Source of the DNA: Dactylis glomerata
Taxonomy: Eukaryota; Streptophyta; Magnoliopsida; Poales; Poaceae
Direction: 5' to 3'
Assembly (NCBI GenBank): GCA_007115705.1
Contig: QXEO01001137.1
Coordinates: 926,485 to 990,484, forward strand
DNA: 64,000 bases
The stretch's first letter is position 1. The number at the start of each line of letters is the position of its first letter. Below are positions 10,962 through 22,779 of this stretch, in pieces. The position numbers were made by a program, and so were the translations under genes. The notes below the pieces were generated by a model, which searched no databases, was not told where the DNA came from, and saw nothing but the letters and a program-made list of their open reading frames with translations.

Positions 10962-11230
10962 CACTGGTAGAAAAAAATGCTTCCATTCACCCCATTAGTC
11001 CCCAAACTGTTTAGTCCGCGGCTAAAGGGGGCATTAGTCCCAGTTCAATAAAAAATGTGGGCCGGGGGCATTAGTCTTGGTTCAAATGTGCCCTTTCGTC
11101 CCGGTTTACGCCACCAACTGGGACTAATGGCTAGGGGCCTTTAGTCCCGGTTGGTGGCGCAAACCGGGACGAAAGGGCACCCTTTAGTCCCGGTTCCTGT
11201 AACCAACCGGGACCAAAGGCCCGTTCAAAC
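10962..11230 (+). repeat. Left terminus and subterminal inverted repeats of the CACTG element
   Basis: After the CACTG terminus several copies of TTAGTCCCGGTT-like motifs occur in both orientations. An imperfect hairpin pairs 11,089-11,127 with 11,141-11,179 around a 13-base loop. A second pairs the two halves of 11,181-11,219. Such subterminal repeats are transposase-binding arrays in CACTA elements; here that role is inferred. Confidence 0.75.
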
Positions 11231-11385
11231 GAACCGTCTACTTCCCGCGCCAGTTACGACGCGATCGCTTTGGTAATCGATGCCATTAGAGCGATCGCTT
11301 CGGTATCGAGCGCGACGCATTGGAACGCCGGCCGGCCTTAATCACATCGCCGGCGGCGGCTTGCTCTTCATCTCCCTCTCTCTAC

Positions 11386-11392
11386 TATATAA
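11386..11392 (+). promoter_or_regulatory. TATA box of the captured exonuclease gene
   Basis: TATATAA lies about 110 bp before the ATG at 11,501 and is followed by a pyrimidine-rich leader (CTCTCGCTCTCTCTCTCC). GC-rich DNA with two GCGATCGCTT(T/C)GGTA repeats lies upstream. The layout is that of a plant Pol II promoter and suggests the transposon carries the gene's own promoter. Confidence 0.5.
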
Positions 11393-11500
11393 GATGCACT
11401 TATCTTAAGCATCTTCTTCATCCTCCCCAAAACACATACATCTCCATAGCACATCTTCACATCGCGGCGTCGGCCTAGAAGCTCTCGCTCTCTCTCTCCA

Positions 11501-11658
11501 ATGGAGCCGATGACGCTACCTCGATCTCGGCTGTACTATATCACCGTCCAAGAGATGAACTTCACCGTCACGAAAACTCTTCGTGCATCAAGGGTTGAGA
11601 AGTGGATCCGCGCCGTCAAGCAACGGTTCCTCGACGCCGCACCGACCAAGTGTGTGGG
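11501..11658 (+). CDS. Exonuclease gene, 5' coding piece (codons 1-52 plus 2 nt)
   Basis: The ATG at 11,501 follows the pyrimidine-rich leader and is the first ATG after the TATA box. The piece encodes the N-terminal region (MEPMTLPRSRLYYITVQEMN ...) up to Cys-Val just before motif I. It ends with GTGGG, the target duplication of the inserted Gypsy element. Read on into the LTR the frame gives only 17 further codons before a stop. Confidence 0.75.
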
Positions 11659-11993
11659 TGACAAGGGTATAGATAATAGAGCCCGTCAGTTGAGTACCCC
11701 TGAGGCCCGTTAAGCTAGGCCCAATTGTAATACTAGTCGAAATACGAGTTCTCACCGTATGTCGATATTGTAATCTGTATCGGATCCTACCCGATCCTCG
11801 AGACCTGGCCATCTATATATAGGGGCCAGGAGGGGACGGTAAGGGACATATTGAAAGCAAGCCAGGTTCTACACCCACGTTTACTTTCATAGCCACCTTG
11901 TTTGACTGAATTTATCTTCGAGTTCATCCGACGCCCTATCTCCCCGATCCTAATTCCTTCATCTAGGACATTTGTCGAGTTAACCCCTCGTCA
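11659..11993 (+). repeat. 5' LTR of the Gypsy element, with TATA box
   Basis: 335 bp long, with a TATATATAG box at 11,814-11,822 and a GGGGCCAGGAGGGG stretch after it. The left boundary follows GTGGG; the right boundary (CTCGTCA) is set by the primer-binding site. Confidence 0.93.
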
Positions 11994-12013
11994 ATTGGCG
12001 CCGACCGTGGGGA
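11994..12013 (+). promoter_or_regulatory. Primer-binding site of the Gypsy element
   Basis: TTGGCGCCGACCGTGGGGA follows the LTR end by one base. This TGGCGCC-type start is common to grass Gypsy elements; the tRNA used is not decided here. Confidence 0.7.
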
Positions 12014-12030
12014 CTCTGGGCGTTGGAATC

Positions 12031-15000
12031 ATGAATTCGACGGCTTTTTCGCTTTCAGCCAACAGCAATCCGCAAGTCGACGAAACTCAGATACCCTTCG
12101 GAACCGTCGATTTTCAACCTCACCAGTCAAGTTTCGCGCAAGTATTCGAGAGTATGGATCAAGATATGGATTTGACGATCGGAAGTCTAAACTTTCGCGT
12201 CGGATCACTAGGTTCGATTCGCCTTTCAGGTCCGATGAAACCGGATCCGTCGGCAAGTGAACCCGAGACAGTAGCAATGTCGGAATCATCAGAAGGCTCT
12301 TCTAGCGAGGTAAACTCGCCGGTTAGCTTGGCAGAAGCAGAAGAAGGGAAAAGCGCAGGAGGCGACAAAACTATGGAGAATCTCGACTTAGAAGCGCAAC
12401 TCGAAGATCTCATGATCTACCACGATGACACCTCAGATCAATCAATAGACACCTGGAAGACAGGATTAGAACTTTCTGAAGATGACAATTCGATCTTATC
12501 AAGTTACAATGGCAAACTCGACAATCGATGCCAGATACTCGCCATCACAGAAGACAATTCAGAAGAACTCGATGAAAACAACAATCCAGTGCTTAATCCA
12601 GCAAACATAAACAGAGGAGCGAACCACTTAGCAGAAGGAGAAACCGCAGACTCCCTCACAACAAGGGAGAAAGTTCGGCTATCAGTTGATGAGTGAAGAA
12701 TAATCAAAACAGCCGTAGAGCACGGCACGCCAATACCAACAAATTCCAGCAAAAACATGCTTTTGGGATACCATTACGTCCTAAGGCAGTAGGCGAAGCA
12801 ATTAGCAAAGGAGAGGATTGAAATACAGAAAAGGAAGGACTCAGCCATTGCACCAAGCGACGCTGCTCGCAGAGCACGCAGTGACGTGTCATACACAAAC
12901 AGAAGGCATCATCAACATGGATCAAGATACGAAAATCTTGAGTACTCAGATAGACAAAGCATCTCCAAAAACCTGGACTCGTCTTTCCTATCGGTCGACG
13001 AGCAAGGAAACATCATACCAAAAACTCCTGAGGCAGCACTGGTGGCAGCTCAAGCATACCTATATACAACACGACCAAATTCAGGAGACCTGAGGGAACA
13101 TATGCACCGCGCAGCACTAAATGGGTTGAAGATGGTAGGCAACAAATTATCAGCAAAAGAGGAGGAGGCGTATCGCAACAAAGGAACCCATAAACCAAGA
13201 TCACCACGCCGCCACAACAGTCCTCGGCATAGAAGTGGAAGTCGATGATCTAGGACGCCATCACCAGGACGATACAACAGTCCAAAGAACAAAGGAGCCC
13301 GATGATCCAGAACTCCTAACAAGACACATAACTACGAAGACGATGAAAAGGAGATGGGGGCGCCATGATTTACCCGTAGGGTTCGCATCACGCCAGTACC
13401 CAAAGGTTTCAAATTACCTCATGATCAACAAAAGTACGATGGATCTCAAGAGCCACAGTCATGGCTTTCAGACTACCTACAAGCAGTGAAAATATTAGGA
13501 GGAACCAGGGAAACAACAATGCAAAGTTTACAATTACACCTCACCGGTGCAGCAAGGTCATGGTTAAGCAAACTAGGAGAGGAAACAATTGGAAGCTGGG
13601 AGGAGCTCACAAAATAATTTACGAGTAACTTCAAGTCGACATACAAGCGGCCAGCATCCATAGAAGAAGTCAAAGCCTGCGTGCAGCAACACGGGGAGAC
13701 ATTAATGGCATATATCCAAAGGTGGAGTATAATCAAAAATTTGGCAGTCGAAGTCTCGGATGAAAGAGCAATAGATGCATTCATAGTCGGGTTACGGCGA
13801 GGAGACCTAGTCGAAGAGATGGGCAGGATCAAGCCGAAAACTGTATCAGATCTAATGGATGTAGCAAACAGATTTGCAGATGGAGAAGATGCGTGCAACA
13901 ATAAGCGCACGCGATCGCCAGAGGATGATAGAGGAAACATATATGGAGGTCAACGGAGAAGATCCCACAATTACGACAACTACGGCTCTCACAGCCAAGT
14001 AGCCGCAGGATACAAAGATAACAACTACCAAAGCAACGACCATAAAAGTTCGGGATACCGTAGCTACGGCAAAGAAGACTACAAAAAGTTTCAGCCAAGG
14101 GAATCCAGAGAATACAACCCATCACCAGAAGATATGCTCAACGGACCATGTCATATTCACTCTGCGTTTGTCGATGGGAAAAGAGTATCCAGACACGCAA
14201 TGAAAGATTGCACTACGTTTTTGAAATTACAGGAAGCAGCACTCAACAAGCAAGCCGAGGCAAAATGGCAAGGATACGAAGGAAACACAAGCAACGCACC
14301 TGCAACCCAACAAGGAAACAGTGGAGCTCCCAAGGGCCAAGATCAATCAAATCAGGGACGCGACGACGACGAAGAATATGTTCCATCTAAAGGGCACATT
14401 ACAACAATGATACAACCAGTGCCCAAGTTGAACAAAGAAGAGAAAAGTATAACTCGACAAGTTAACCTCGCAATAACTTCACCTCCAGCAGCAACGGAAT
14501 ATCTATGCTGGTCAGAGCAACCCATAGAATTCAGTAGAGACGATCATCCAATAACAGTACCTCGGCCAGGAAATGCGCCCTTGGTACTCAAAGCTCAAAT
14601 AGAGACATATGATATCGACAGAATATTCATGGATGCAGGAAGTGGGATAAACCTAATCTACGCAAAAACTCTGCGGGCAATGCACATCTCATTGGAGTTC
14701 CTAAAACCAACTGATTGCTCCTTTCACGGAATAGTCCCAGGGAGTGCTAACTATCCACTTGGTCAAATAGCACTCAACGTCTATTTCGGGAATCAGCAAA
14801 ACTACAAAAGGGAGAAACTCGACTTCGAAGTCATGGATTGGTCATCTCAATATCATGCGATCCTCGGGAGACCCACATTTTCGCGATTCATGGCAGTACC
14901 TCACTACACTTACTTGGTACTAAAAATGCCAGGACCCAAAGGAATTATTACAGTAAAAGGAAGCTTCGAGCTATCAGATCTATGCGACAAGGAGTTTCAC

Positions 15001-15189
15001 AAGATGGCCCAAAATTTCGGCATGATGGTAAGCTACGGAGAACCCAACTACAAAGCAAAAAGCATGACTACAGAAGTGACACGGCAACTCGAAGGAAACC
15101 CCAAGGAACCAGAAGTAAAGAAACCTCGGGTACAGTTACCCGAACAAGAGAAGACTACAGGAGAAGAAGAGAAGACTCAAGCAACATAG
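12031..15189 (+). pseudogene. Gypsy gag-protease with at least six in-frame stops
   Basis: From ATG 12,031 a single frame can be followed to 15,189. It is broken by TGA 12,694, TAG 12,790, TGA 13,246, TGA 13,303, TGA 13,366 and TAA 13,615. The N-terminal third is acidic. A basic Arg/Ser stretch (SPRRHNSPRHRSGSR) and a gag core (LQLHLTGAARSWLSKLGEET, QRWSIIKNLAVEV) follow. Then comes a retropepsin with D-A-G-S at 14,632-14,643 and AILGRPTF. Three TGA stops lie where Arg is expected from the repeating R-S-R-T-P context, fitting CGA to TGA decay. The longest intact piece is 13,681-15,189 (502 residues). It would make particle and protease proteins if repaired. Confidence 0.87.
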
Positions 15190-15503
15190 GCGACACAACT
15201 TACAAATTAGTCAAGTAGGAAAATAAGGCTATAAAAGCCATGAGTTACTCCAGGGCAATGCCCTCTAGATCCAGAACACAGGTCATTGACCGGATCTCTT
15301 GGGTCATCCCATGTATCTTACATTACATGCATAAATAAAAGACAAAAGTTCCTCTTACTTGAGTTTACATGTCTTCAAAAGCCGCGGCAAGCACATCAAT
15401 ATACACGCAAAGTAAAAATGCTCTGAGGATAAAATTTCTAACATAAAAGTTAGAAAACAAAAACTCTCGCATTATAGACACAAAAATACATACAAGTGTC
15501 ACA

Positions 15504-18500
15504 TTATAACATCGGGTTATCAGAATCATCCACCCCCAGGGGATCTAAGTAATGATGCTCGCGGAAAAACGCGGCATCCTCTCGCAACAGCCTAGCTATA
15601 ATCCTTCTGGCAGGCTGCAGGGTATTCTCCAGATGAACTCGCAAACTAGCTCCACCTGGAGGATAACTCAGTGACATGGAACTATAATTAAGCCTTGGAT
15701 GCCACTTACGCACCCACCCAAGAGCAAAATTGGCTCCAGCCACCAAGTTTAGCTCTATCAGCCGATGAATTCGTTGACTCGATCTGAAAGTATCGAGTAA
15801 CAATGGAAAGCTTCCAAGCAGAGGATTGCGAGGAAGCATGACAGAATGCATGGTTATCAGAGATCTTCGACAACCATCAACTGCCTCTCCAATATGCTGA
15901 GCACGATCTTGAAGCAGCACAATAGCACGACGGTGTCGAAGATCGGACCACAAACTATCGATCCCCTCTGATGCCTTCTCCAGAGCTGCATTTCGATCAG
16001 CAACCCAACGCATCTCAGCAGTAAAGTCCAGACAAGTACCTAAGACAACAGAAGGTATTAGACGGCAGTAGTGGAATAAAAGGAAACAAGAGAAGCCACA
16101 AGGAATCTCACATCGCAACATCTCGCAAACAGACTTGACAATATCGATGAGGAAGGAGTCGCATTATTCGAGATGAATGATTTTCGCCATCAGACCCGAC
16201 ACCTTATCCTCAAGAATGGATATCTGTTTCATAAACCCGCAAGACTTGCTGGCTTTATCCATAGCCATATGTGCTTGGTGTTTCGCCAAAGACAAGCGGC
16301 TCTTAAGATCTGAAATCCTCGAGGAGTACTCAGCACATTGGCAAGAACAACGAGAAGGCGACGAAACTTTGGAGTCGAAAACATCGACAGGAGATGGAGC
16401 TTGATCGCGACTCGATGATCCACCAGCACGCATAGGCTGGAGACCAAAAGAAAAGAAAAAGGGAAGCATCTCAGAAGCCAAACAGAACACGATATTTAGC
16501 AAATATTTACATAATTGCAAGCCTCTGACTAAAGTTCTCGGGCTACATACGATTAAGAGTTTACTACATCAAAGTAAAACTAAAAATTACAAAAGGAGGC
16601 CAAGTCTACGCCACCTCGGCCTCACGATCCGCAGCAGAAGTAGGCGTGGCAGAAGCAGCACCAGCATTCGGAGGAGGCACGGATCCACTTGTCGCCGGAG
16701 TCGAAGAAATCGGCGTAGAAGAAGCCGCAGAAGCCGCTGAAGGAGAAATCATCGCCACGATGCCTGGCGCAAACCTCTTCGCCTTCTCAAAGAAAGCCTT
16801 CAGCTCCGAACGGGGGCGGCCATGGGAAGAACTCACCTTCTCCCAGTCTATCTCCTCACCATGTGCATATGAAAGCGCAATGGCCCCCTCGGCACCTCAC
16901 TTCAAAGAGAGGCCCTTCATTTGAAGGATGGGGTCATCAGTGGTGTCGAAGGCCTGGGCGAGTTTCTTCACATCATTATCTGGCACCTCTGCCTTTTGCT
17001 TGGACCAAAACCGACAAAAATCCGCGTAAGAACGCGGTTAACTAACTCAAAGATTTCCCAGACAGATATCCAGTTCGCTTCCAGTAAGCTAACCGCGGCC
17101 ATGAGAGGATCGTTGTCTGGTTGCAAAGTCGACGCAGACACCTCCGTATACTCTGCAAAACCAAGTAAACAGAAAACAGCAGGAAAGGAATATATCAGCA
17201 AGCATAAGAAAGTGAGCAAATCAACAAAAGGAAAGAAAGGTATAGTACGTACCTCCAGCAGCAGCAGACATCGTATTCAGCCGCTCAGCCACGGCCTGTT
17301 CTCGCTGGAGGTGCTCCTTGTTAGCATCAGTCAAGGCCTTTTCTGCTTTCTTCGCCTTAGCCAGTGCTAATTTAGTCGACTTCTCAGCACTAACCTTGAC
17401 AGCAGTGGTGGCGTCAAAAGCCTTCTGGGAAGCATCGAGTTCAGCTTCCAGCGACGAAATGCGAGCATTAGCCGTTGCTAGAGCATCTGCAGTTCAAAAA
17501 GGAGGAAAGGAAAAGTCAAGCAAAAAGCAAAGAAAGGCATACAGGCTAAGCTAATACAGGAAAAGAAATTCACCCTCGGAGGCCTTAGCAGCCTTCAGAT
17601 ACTCGACACATTCATTGCCTAAGGCAACAAATCTCTTCATCAAATTCTGTCCAGAAATAGTACGTGAGTATCAACACGCAAAAGCAGAAGTAAATATGCC
17701 AGTAATTTCACTCACATCGTCGGAGGAGCTTGTGGACTGATGGGCCTCAAGAGAAGCACCGGCGTCTGATGATTTCTTCACGCGCTTAGAACTACAAACA
17801 GCGACTACCTTCTTAACAGGCTTCCTCGGAGCTTTTGAAGATTTCGCTGCTGGATCAACCTCTTGTGACGGTGGTTCGTCGACAACAGGAGTATCAGTGA
17901 TAGGGGCGGCATCATCAAATTTCTTCAGGTTCTCCTCATCACTGAGAAAAAGAGCAACATACAAAGACACCTATCAAAGTCGACAGAGAAAAGATAGTAT
18001 ATGAAAATAAGCAGGATGACACTCACGAGTCCATGAGGCCGAAGAGCTCTACGTCGTCCTCTGGCGCGGGGGTTTCGCCGGCCACAGTTTTATGAGCGGA
18101 GGCACTCGAGGAAGTGAACTCTTAGGCACGCTTCATCTTCTTATCAACGACAATATCTTTAGAAAGCACAGGAGGAGGTGATGTCGTTGAGCTGGTCCTC
18201 TCCAGCGAATCTTCGCCTTCATCCCCATCTTGGCTGTCCTCAGCCTCGGGGGCTTCGGAGGCCACAGAAACAGGCACGTTCAGAATGCCCCCCCCTTCTG
18301 GGAGAGGAGGGCGAGAAACAAGGAGTTGATGATCCTGAAAAGAAAACAACCCGAGTGTTACAAGGCAATTGATGATAAGAGAAAAACAAGGCGAATAAAA
18401 GACAGTAAAACATAGTGCATGCAAAGGGTGCTGGGCGTCGAAATAACTAGCGGTCAAGTCTGGAATTGCATCTTCTTTTGTGAGGATGGTCAAAGCTCTC

Positions 18501-19352
18501 ACTCGCTTGTCGAGATCTTTCTTTTCAAAGAGATCATTAGAAACTTGCGAAGAACCACCCAAGCCAGAAAAAGACCAAAGCTTCGAAGGATGGTGCTGAA
18601 GAGATTGAACTCGACGTTGAAGGAAAAACGGCATGAGTTGAGTTCCGGTTAAAGCACCACCGTCATGACTCTTCAGAGCTTGGATGCGCGCTAACTGCGG
18701 CTTAACATCCTCCATCTCAGCCTCCGTGGGAGGCGAATCCCATGAGGCCAATTTTTCAAGATTTTTTGCGGCATCGAAATGGGCAATGCCGAATAAATCA
18801 GAGGGAGAGGCTTTCTGGTCTTTTATGTAAAACCATTTCTTTTTCCAGCCTTATACTGAAGCAGCCATGGAAAATTCCAAATACTGGGATTCAGTACGAA
18901 CAGAAATTACAGCCCCACCCAGTTCAGGCTTTTTTTGCTAAAGAAACACTGGGGCAGAGCCGAAAAAGATACTTCTAGAGGAGAAAATGGGGCTCGGTCC
19001 CCAGAAAGGACTCGCAAAGAGTTATGAAACAGGCAATGTGGAGAATCGAATTTGGTGTGAGCTGGTGAAGCTGCACACCACAGACAAAAAGAAGTCCACG
19101 AAGGAATTCATGGGCAGGGAAAGAAAGTCCGCGCAGGAGAAAATCAAAGAACATCACTCGAAAGCTACTCGGGGGCTTGGGGATGCGATCAGTGCTAGGG
19201 AAAGTGACCTGATCGTCGGCGGAGATGAGGCCGTTGGCTTGGGCTTTTTCCAGATCCTTCTGCTTGAACTCCGAGGGCACCCAGCTGGTCGCGGCGTTCG
19301 CAGTCTTCCCCTTGGTCATCTTGTTCTTCTGAGCCAGATGCTTCACGCGCAT
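15504..19352 (-). pseudogene. Antisense gene in the Gypsy element (putative 'gypsy type transposon' domain, PF04195-like), multi-exon
   Basis: On the opposite strand to gag, an ATG at 19,352 opens a frame with DRIPKPPSSFRVMFFDFLLRGL and QLHQLTPNSILHIACF, the pattern of the plant domain Pfam lists as Transposase_28 (PF04195). Its continuation is traceable through ASWDSPPTEAEMEDVKPQLA (18,751 down), a Ser/Pro/Lys-rich linker (17,970-17,700), a coiled coil (17,490-17,270, ASLEAELDASQKAFDA-like) and a C-terminal part ending at 15,504 (LLQDRAQHIGEAVDGC, HYLDPLGVDDSDNP). Introns appear between pieces, for example before DHQLLVSRPPLP (acceptor TTTTCAG near 18,330). Stops near 18,900 break the first joint. 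The function is not established. It may be one gene or two. Confidence 0.7.
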
Positions 19353-19442
19353 CTAAGATTTGCGCACGGGGGCTGCGCAGGAGGTCAGAGGTGCGCAGAG
19401 ATTGTGACAATGGCGGTGGCGGCGGAAGCAATGAACTGGTAA

Positions 19443-20637
19443 ACAGTGATTTTCTCCCACTCTCCGCTTATATAGATTCCTGGTAACGGAACGTGGGCTG
19501 AGACGTGGCGCAAGGAGCGGAAACGGTAGCCCACTAACGGGCAGATAAATTGCAAAATTACCGCATTGCCCATGGGTAACGGTCAAAATCAAGAGATAGT
19601 TACAAATAGACTAATTGTATTAATGACATCACAAATGTGCGAGTAACTAGAAGTGAAGACTATCGTAGCAGTGAACACTGGTAAGATGAATATTCCGAAG
19701 ATGGTTCGATATGGCGAATTTGTATAAGGGAAGATCAAAGAAGCCGATGAAAAATTGAGTCCGGTAAAGGAGAAATCATTCTTTGAGTCTATACCCGAAA
19801 ATATTCGGCTATAGCCTCAGGAGCTACTACCATCGGGAGCGCTGAGCGCGCACCCGACGATATTATTGAGTTACGTTATGATTTCACGACATGAAAGAAG
19901 GCACATTGTCTTTGAGCCTATACTCTAAATAAGTTTTTTCGACTATAGCCTCGGGGGCTACTCCCATCAGGAGCGCTGGGCGTGCACCCGACGATATTTT
20001 ATAATGAAAAATGGAGGAAAGGATGCAAAAGAGACTTTGAGGATATCACTACTCCCATCGGGAGAGAGTTTTATTAATTCAGGTGGAATAACCTGAATAT
20101 TTGACATAATAGAACAATCAAACAAGGCTGCGACATATGATTCTCGAGTTGCGTCATTGCAACAAAACTCGAATGCCATGATTGAAATATATCACGAAGG
20201 TAAGACCCCAGGATCCATCCTGTGTGGCCTGGTATACGCACATGAATGCACTCTGCTGGTATGTATCCGTGTCTACGATGCGAAGAAAAATCATGGTGGA
20301 CGCACTGGGTACCCTGAGAACCACTGGGACTCATTCTTTGTAAGTACTAAATGCGGCAGAAGAATGGGTTTGACCGGTTTCCCGAATTCAAGTCAAAGGG
20401 GACTGAATTTGAAGTAGGTGGCAAGTATCTGTTCCAGCAGTTAACTGACCTCTTGATCCGTCAGAGTTGTCAGGCTTGTTCATCAAAACCCCTTGCGAGA
20501 TATTACAAGAAAAGATAAGTCGAATGACCAAGTCGAAGATTTAAAGATATGAAGAAGTCAAATATTGATCAAGTCGAAGAATTGAAGATCTGAAATTCAA
20601 CCCGAATCTGCAATTCTGGTAGAATCTCGGGGGCTAC
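19443..20637 (+). other. Non-coding 3' region of the Gypsy element with two direct repeats and polypurine tract
   Basis: No gene is seen. An ~85-bp unit (TTTGAGYCTATAC ... CGGCTATAGCCTC ... GCACCCGACGATATT) occurs at 19,781-19,864 and again at 19,910-20,000. Each contains a GGGGGCTACT/GGAGCTACT word that resembles the true polypurine tract TCTCGGGGGCTAC just before the 3' LTR (20,624-20,637). Confidence 0.7.
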
Positions 20638-20972
20638 TGACAAGGGTATAGATAATAGAGCCCGTCAGTTGAGTACCCCTGAGTCCCGTTAAGCTAGGCC
20701 CAATTGTAATACTAGTCGAAATACGAGTTCTCACCGTATGTCGATATTGTAATCTGTATCGGATCCTACCCGATCCTCGAGACCTGGCCATCTATATATA
20801 GGGGCCAGGAGGGGACGATAAGGGACAGATTGAAAGCAAGCCAGGTTCTACACCCACGTTTACTTTCATAGCCACCTTGTTTGACTGAATTTACCTTCGA
20901 GTTCATCCGACGCCCTATCTCCCCGATCCTAAGTCCTTCATCTAGGACATTTGTCGAGTCAACCCCTCGTCA
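20638..20972 (+). repeat. 3' LTR of the Gypsy element
   Basis: 335 bp, the same length as the 5' LTR, with about 6 substitutions (~1.8%). It ends CTCGTCA and is followed by the GTGGG duplication at 20,973-20,977, after which the exonuclease codons resume. Confidence 0.93.
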
Positions 20973-20977
20973 GTGGG

Positions 20978-20995
20978 CTTGGACTGTGAGTTCAC
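20978..20995 (+). other. Exonuclease gene, 18-bp middle piece carrying motif I
   Basis: These 18 bases lie between the right flank of the Gypsy element and the left LTR of the Copia element. They complete a Gly codon and encode Leu-Asp-Cys-Glu-Phe plus two bases of Thr, i.e. catalytic motif I (D-x-E). The last five bases TTCAC are the Copia target duplication. Confidence 0.8.
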
Positions 20996-22766
20996 TGTTG
21001 GAATTATACCCTAGAGGCAATAATAAAGATGTTATTATTATAATTCTTGTTCATGATAATGTTTATATTCCATGCTAGAATTGTATTAAGCAGAAACTTT
21101 AATACTTGTGTGGTTTATGAACAACACTGTGTCCCTAGTATGCCTCTATGGACTAGCTCATTGATTAATGATGGTTAAGGTTTCCTAACCATAGACATGA
21201 GTTGTCAATTAATAATGAGATCATGTCATTAGGAGAATGATGTGATGGACAGATCCAAATAAAGCGCAGCAATTAGATCGTGTCATTGTGTTCATCTTTG
21301 CGAAGCTTTTTTCTATATCAAGTATTGTATTCCTTAGACCATGAGATAATGTAACTCCCTAGTGCCGGAAGAGAGCTTTGAGGTCATCAAACATCATCCT
21401 ATGAAAGGGTGATCATAAAGGTGTCTCTCAGGTGACCGGAAAGTACTTGTTGGGTTGCATGTATCGAGATGGAATTTGTCCCTCCCGAGTCGGAGAGATA
21501 TACTTCGGGCCCACTCGGTAATCGATATCAACACCGCTTGCAAGAATGTGGTTAAAGAGTTAATAACAAAGTGATATCAGATTACAGAACGAGTAAAGTA
21601 CTTGCTGTGAATGAGATTGAACTAGGTATGACGATACCGACGATCGAATCTCAGGTGAGTAAAATATCGTGAGACGAAGGGAATACAAATACGGGATTGC
21701 TTGAATCCTGAAATCATGTTTCATCCGACATGATCATTGTTGAGTGCGTGGGAGTCAATATGGATTTCCAGATCCCGCTATTGATTATTGATGGAGATCA
21801 TGTCCGCGCATTCTCGAAACCGTAGGGTCACACACTTAACGCAAATCAACGCTAGGGTAGTCTCAGGGATATATGTGAAATTGTTTCGGAAAGTTTCGGA
21901 ATTGTTCTGGGTGGAAAATATTAGTATTTATTAATTGTATGAATTAATAAATATTAACAATATTTATTTAACAGAAAAAAAAGAAAAAAAAATGAAAAGA
22001 AAAAAAAGGAAGAGCAGCGGCCGGGCGCTGGCTCGCCCGCATCGATCATCGATCGAGCGTGGCGGCCAGGCGCCCCTGGCTTTGCTCGCTCGGTTTCCTG
22101 GGGAGGCCGGCTGGGCCTTGGCCAAATGGGTCGGGCATGGCAGAAAGGCCTTTGGCCGGTTTGGCTGCATGACGCACCCGCGTAGGACACGCACGATCGA
22201 TCGAGATCGATCGTTGCTGGCGGCGCTGAGGTTGCGTGGCCTACGCGCAAACTCGCATGGTGTCACTTTAACCTAGCCCCTAAAGCAAGTTTGGCCGGCT
22301 ATAAAAGGACCCCTGCGGCCGGCGGCTCTAGAGACCTAATTTGCGCGGAGCCGCTGCCCGGTTTTTGAAGCCTCCTTTCTCCGTTCTTCTTCCACCACGC
22401 AAACAAGCGAAGCCCTATCGGTGCATACTCTCCACCATAGACACCACGCCGTTATGCTGCCGATCCCATCTACCACTCCACCATATCTCGCTGGACCGGG
22501 AAGGCGGAGTCGTTGATGCGCTGTACGTGTGCATCTCTCGGAGGCGTCGCCACTTGCGGTGTTGGATCGGATCGGATCGCGGGAAGGAGATCGCTAGTAC
22601 GACTATATCATCCATGTTCTGTTGAACGTTTCCGCTGTGCGATTTCTTCAAGGGTATGAAGATCTCATCTCTCTCTCTCGTTGATTACATCTCCTAGATT
22701 GGATCTTGGCTTTCTTGTTCACATCCATAGGAATTTTTTTGATTTACTATGCTGCGAAACCCTTCA
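20996..22766 (+). repeat. 5' LTR of the Angela-like element
   Basis: Starts TGTTGGAATTATACC and ends CCCTTCA before the primer-binding site. It contains an A-rich tract (about 21,970-22,010), clustered GATCGATC words, and a TATAAAAG promoter box at 22,300-22,307. Confidence 0.95.
22300..22307 (+). promoter_or_regulatory. TATA box of the Angela-like 5' LTR
   Basis: TATAAAAG within GGCCGGCTATAAAAGGACCC, the expected Pol II promoter of the element. The 3' LTR has the same box at 29,314-29,321, directed toward the exonuclease 3' piece about 470 bp downstream. Confidence 0.7.
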
Positions 22767-22779
22767 ATGGTATCAGAGC
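22767..22779 (+). promoter_or_regulatory. Primer-binding site of the Angela-like element (initiator Met-tRNA)
   Basis: ATGGTATCAGAGC lies directly after the LTR, the standard plant Copia primer-binding site complementary to the 3' end of initiator Met-tRNA. Confidence 0.9.

Larger units (their letters stand above)
11659..20972 (+). mobile_element. Gypsy-type LTR retrotransposon with gag-protease and an antisense gene, non-autonomous
   Basis: Two 335-bp LTRs (TGACAAGG ... CTCGTCA) differ at about 6 positions and are flanked by GTGGG on both sides (11,654-11,658 and 20,973-20,977). Inside are a primer-binding site, a gag-protease frame with stops, and then a minus-strand multi-exon gene where pol would be expected. 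No reverse transcriptase, RNase H or integrase is visible, so it depended on another element. An antisense gene of this kind is known from Tat-lineage grass Gypsy elements (for example Grande, RIRE2). Assignment to that lineage is an inference from layout and the antisense gene. Confidence 0.92.

Noticed and set aside
21935..22276. Open frames of ~100 residues in the Angela-like LTRs (also 28,977-29,382 on either strand)
   Set aside because: They lie inside LTRs in GC-rich or A-rich sequence, recur in both LTRs with different limits, and show no domain.
22767..22779. tRNA-like match
   Set aside because: It is only a primer-binding site complementary to initiator Met-tRNA; no cloverleaf is present.
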